A stretch of 7,605 nucleotides of DNA from Thiocapsa sp. UBA6158 (GTDB taxonomy: Bacteria > Pseudomonadota > Gammaproteobacteria > Chromatiales > Chromatiaceae), in the NCBI RefSeq assembly GCF_002423035.1, contig NZ_DIUM01000051.1, positions 1 to 7,605 on the forward strand, given 5' to 3'. How positions within the stretch are numbered: the stretch's first letter is position 1; every line of letters starts with the position of its first letter. Below are positions 5,804 to 7,605 of the stretch, piece by piece. Below the pieces are notes generated by a model. It saw only the letters and a list, made by a program, of their open reading frames with translations, had not been told where the DNA came from and did not search any database. The translations under genes were made by a program, and so were the position numbers.

Positions 5804-6664
5804 ATGAAAAACGAAGTCGTGCTGCTCGTCGGCCATGGTGCCCGTGACCCGGGGAACTAGGGCAACGCCGAGGTGGAGGCCTTCACCGAGGCTTGGCGGA
5901 TGCGCCACCCCGAGGTCGAGATTCAGGTCTGCTGGATCGAGCATGCACCCGTCCTGCTCGACGCTGGCTTGGATCGCGCAGCCACTGCGGCCGGCTCGGG
6001 TATTGGGTCGGGCACTGCATCAGGCGACAGGCGGGTGCTGGTCCTGCCCTTGATCCTCAACGCCGCAGGTCACGTCAAGGGCGATATCCCGCAGGCGATC
6101 GCTGCCGCACGCCGGCGCCATCCGGAGGTGGAGTTCCGCTACGGGCATGCGCTCGGCACCTCGGATCAACTACTGAGGGCTCTGCGTCATCGTCTCCATC
6201 AGGCGATGGCCGAGCTCGACATGCCGGATCCGCGCACCACCGGCGTGGTTTTGCTCGCACGCGGGGCATCGGATATCGAATCCACCGGCGAAGTGGCCAA
6301 GATGGCCCACTGGCTCTACGAGACGACCGACCACGAACGCGTCGAGATCGCCTTCACCGGCATCAGCTTTCCGCGGCTCGAACAGGCCGTGCAGCGGCTC
6401 GACCTGCTCGGCGCCAGCCAGATCATCGTCCTGCCCTACTATCTCTTCACCGGACGACTCATCCAGCGCATCAGCCGCCAAGTCGGCCGATTGCGCCAAC
6501 AGTACCCGACGCGCGTGTTCGCACAGGCCGGCTATATCGGCCCGCACGAGCAGTTGATGGATCTTCTGGATCTGCGCCTGACGCAGTGCCGCGACGGCAC
6601 TGCGCTGCTGCCCTGCGACGGCTGCGCTTATGCGCTGGCGGCACACCATGACCATGAGCACTGA
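5804..6664 (+). pseudogene. cbiX: Sirohydrochlorin cobaltochelatase (CbiX), interrupted by TAG at codon 19
   Basis: CbiX inserts Co2+ into sirohydrochlorin to start corrin synthesis. From ATG 5804 the frame reads MKNEVVLLVGHGARDPGN, then TAG (5858-5860), then GNAEVEAFTEAWRMRHPEVE and onward without another stop for 267 codons. The GHG motif with metal-site His11 lies before the stop; the second His (H90, in LILNAAGHVKGDIP) lies after it. A second chelatase half follows (TTGVVLLARGASD; FTGISFPRLEQAVQRL; IIVLPYYLFTGRLIQRI), then a CDGC plus HHDHEH tail typical of metal-handling CbiX proteins. Relatives usually have R-D-P, one or two residues, then G-N-x-E, so the TAG may sit in a few extra codons (from memory). 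Restart at GTG 5873 would give 263 aa lacking His11, probably inactive. The 3' end overlaps cobH, so cobH translation could be affected. Read-through or a sequence error are alternatives. Confidence 0.8.
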
Positions 6665-7331
6665 CCCGAGCAGCCCGGCGCCCGGCTCCGCGGAGACCGG
6701 CGGCGCCCTTTTGACCGCGGCAGGTGCTCGCATCGAGGAAGGATCCTTCGCCATCATCGATGCGGAAGCCGGGAGCCACGTCTACGACCCGGCGCAGTGG
6801 ACACTGGTCAGACGCCTCATCCACGCGAGTGGCGATTTCGACTTCAACGGGCTGACGCGTTTCCACCCCGACGCGATCGCCGCCGGCTGCGCAGCCTTCA
6901 AACGCGCCACCCCCATCGTCTGCGATGTGGAGATGATCCGCGCCGGCGTCTCGAAGACACGCATGTCGCCACTCGGCGTGAAGGCGTATCAGTTCATCGA
7001 TGACCCCGAAGTGATTGCACGCGCACGCGCCGAAGACACGACCCGCGCCACGCAGGCCATGCGCCGGGCCGCACGTGAGGGTCTGTTGGACGGTGCCGTC
7101 GTCGGCATCGGCAACGCGCCGACCGCCCTCCTGGAGGTCATTCGGCTGATCGAGTCCGAGGATGTCCGCCCGGCGCTTGTGATCGGGATGCCGGTCGGAT
7201 TCGTTGCCGCAGCCGAGTCGAAAGATCTCCTGATGCGTGTCGAGACGGTGCCTTGGATCGCCGTGCAGGGCCGCAAAGGCGGGTCGACGCTGGTGGTTGC
7301 GGCGCTGAATGCACTCATGATCCTGAGCTAA
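6648..7331 (+). CDS. cobH: Precorrin-8X methylmutase (CobH/CbiC)
   Basis: The enzyme moves a methyl group from C-11 to C-12 of precorrin-8X to give hydrogenobyrinic acid (or the cobalt equivalent) in cobalamin synthesis; it is cytosolic. From ATG 6648 the product has 227 residues, slightly longer than Pseudomonas denitrificans CobH (210) because of a Ser/Pro/Gly-rich N-terminal extension. Family landmarks are IEEGSFAIIDAEAG, RRLIHASGDFDF with the catalytic His59, PIVCDVEMIRAGVSKTR, VVGIGNAPTALLEVIRLIE, IGMPVGFVAAAESKDLL and GRKGGSTLVVAALNAL. ATG 6648 has a GGCGG sequence 5 nt upstream; ATG 6630 and 6654 are alternatives. The start overlaps the 3' end of cbiX by 17 bp, implying translational coupling. 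The stop codon lies inside the left arm of an inverted repeat. The gene appears intact, but no further cob gene follows in the window. Confidence 0.92.
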   Translation: MTMSTDPSSPAPGSAETGGALLTAAGARIEEGSFAIIDAEAGSHVYDPAQWTLVRRLIHASGDFDFNGLTRFHPDAIAAGCAAFKRATPIVCDVEMIRAGVSKTRMSPLGVKAYQFIDDPEVIARARAEDTTRATQAMRRAAREGLLDGAVVGIGNAPTALLEVIRLIESEDVRPALVIGMPVGFVAAAESKDLLMRVETVPWIAVQGRKGGSTLVVAALNALMILS

Positions 7332-7411
7332 ACCGCGTCTTCAGCAATCGGGTTGGTTTGAAGATGGAATCAACTCTCTGCGATGAATGATCTCGGCGTG
7401 ACGCGGTTTAG
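7328..7411. repeat. 84-bp element bounded by perfect 12-bp inverted repeats
   Basis: CTAAACCGCGTC (7328-7339) and GACGCGGTTTAG (7400-7411) are exact reverse complements enclosing 60 bp. A GAG lies immediately outside each arm (7325-7327 and 7412-7414), resembling a 3-bp target duplication. Inside, GTTGGTTT (7352-7359) can pair with GAATCAAC (7367-7374), with two G-T wobbles, so the whole segment could fold as RNA. The left arm supplies the cobH stop codon. It may be a miniature inverted-repeat element, a dispersed palindromic repeat or an unusual terminator. No coding capacity is seen. Confidence 0.6.
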
Positions 7412-7430
7412 GAGAATGAGAACAATTCGT
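7412..7430. promoter_or_regulatory. Weak Fur-box-like sequence
   Basis: GAGAATGAGAACAATTCGT matches the 19-bp Fur consensus at 12 positions by eye, mostly in the left two-thirds. A Fur site would imply an iron-regulated gene to the right, but no good start follows within the window. It is a low-confidence candidate. Confidence 0.22.
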
Positions 7431-7605
7431 TGCACAAGCCCAGGGTGCGTGGCCCGCACGAACGCCACCCAACCCGCCGGGGAACTCATGACACTGCTCA
7501 AGCGGTTTCACGCGTCTTTTGGCGCTCCGCGCCACGTCGCCTCTCGGCCGGCTGATGAACGAGGCCATCCGACACCAATGAACCTAAAAAGAGCAGTTAC
7601 ACCTT
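7431..7605. other. Gene-free right end
   Basis: I see no convincing coding sequence here. A 75-codon minus-strand frame (7341-7568) crosses the inverted-repeat element and resembles nothing known to me. ATG 7578 opens MNLKRAVTP to the edge but has no Shine-Dalgarno site. The last 30 bases are less GC-rich than the rest, which could mark a junction or a new transcription unit. Confidence 0.4.

Noticed and set aside
7520..7534. TGGCGC-TCC-GCGCCA hairpin as a terminator
   Set aside because: The T-run lies upstream rather than downstream of the stem on the plus strand, and becomes an A-run on the minus strand; no gene ends next to it.
7341..7568. 75-codon minus-strand frame at the right end
   Set aside because: It runs through the inverted-repeat element, has no recognisable motif and no good ribosome-binding site.
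1..7605. tRNA, rRNA, CRISPR array or integrase genes
   Set aside because: No tRNA-like cloverleaf, repeat-spacer series or recombinase motif was found on either strand by reading.

Overview
The window is GC-rich and reads as part of a Gammaproteobacterial chromosome, most likely a purple sulfur bacterium of the Chromatiaceae or a close relative. This is an inference from the gene repertoire: a GlpQ-type phosphodiesterase, an NhaP2-type K+/H+ antiporter with a tandem universal stress protein, nif-derived remnants, and a two-domain CbiX followed by CobH. No sequence search was possible.

Layout. Positions 1-267 (minus) hold a fragment resembling the N-terminal part of a MarC-family membrane protein, without a usable start and losing family resemblance near the window edge. 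glpQ (plus) follows; its ribosome-binding site and signal-peptide start at 469 are separated from the enzyme by an in-frame TGA. A two-helix membrane protein of unknown function (minus, 1608-2168) converges on glpQ and diverges from nhaP2 (2363-4090). A tandem-domain Usp gene (4141-5115) follows nhaP2 closely and probably shares its transcript. Next come an unrecognised minus-strand gene end (5151-5279) and a nifU/nifS chimera (5280-5738) that has lost most of both genes and carries a TAA. A cobalamin pair closes the coding part: cbiX (5804-6664), broken by TAG at codon 19, overlapping an intact cobH (to 7331). The last 270 bases hold no convincing gene, but do hold a perfect 12-bp inverted repeat bounding an 84-bp segment that starts at the cobH stop codon, and a weak Fur-box-like sequence.

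How the genes relate. nhaP2 and usp are an intact unit for cation homeostasis and stress. cbiX and cobH belong to corrin-ring synthesis, with the chelatase apparently damaged. The nif pieces are debris. The unifying feature is gene decay: three reading frames (glpQ, nifU-nifS, cbiX) are each interrupted by one in-frame stop, using TGA, TAA and TAG respectively, with the frame intact on both sides. I found no clearly new multi-gene system. The nif chimera, the interrupted glpQ signal peptide and the 84-bp inverted-repeat element deserve the most attention.
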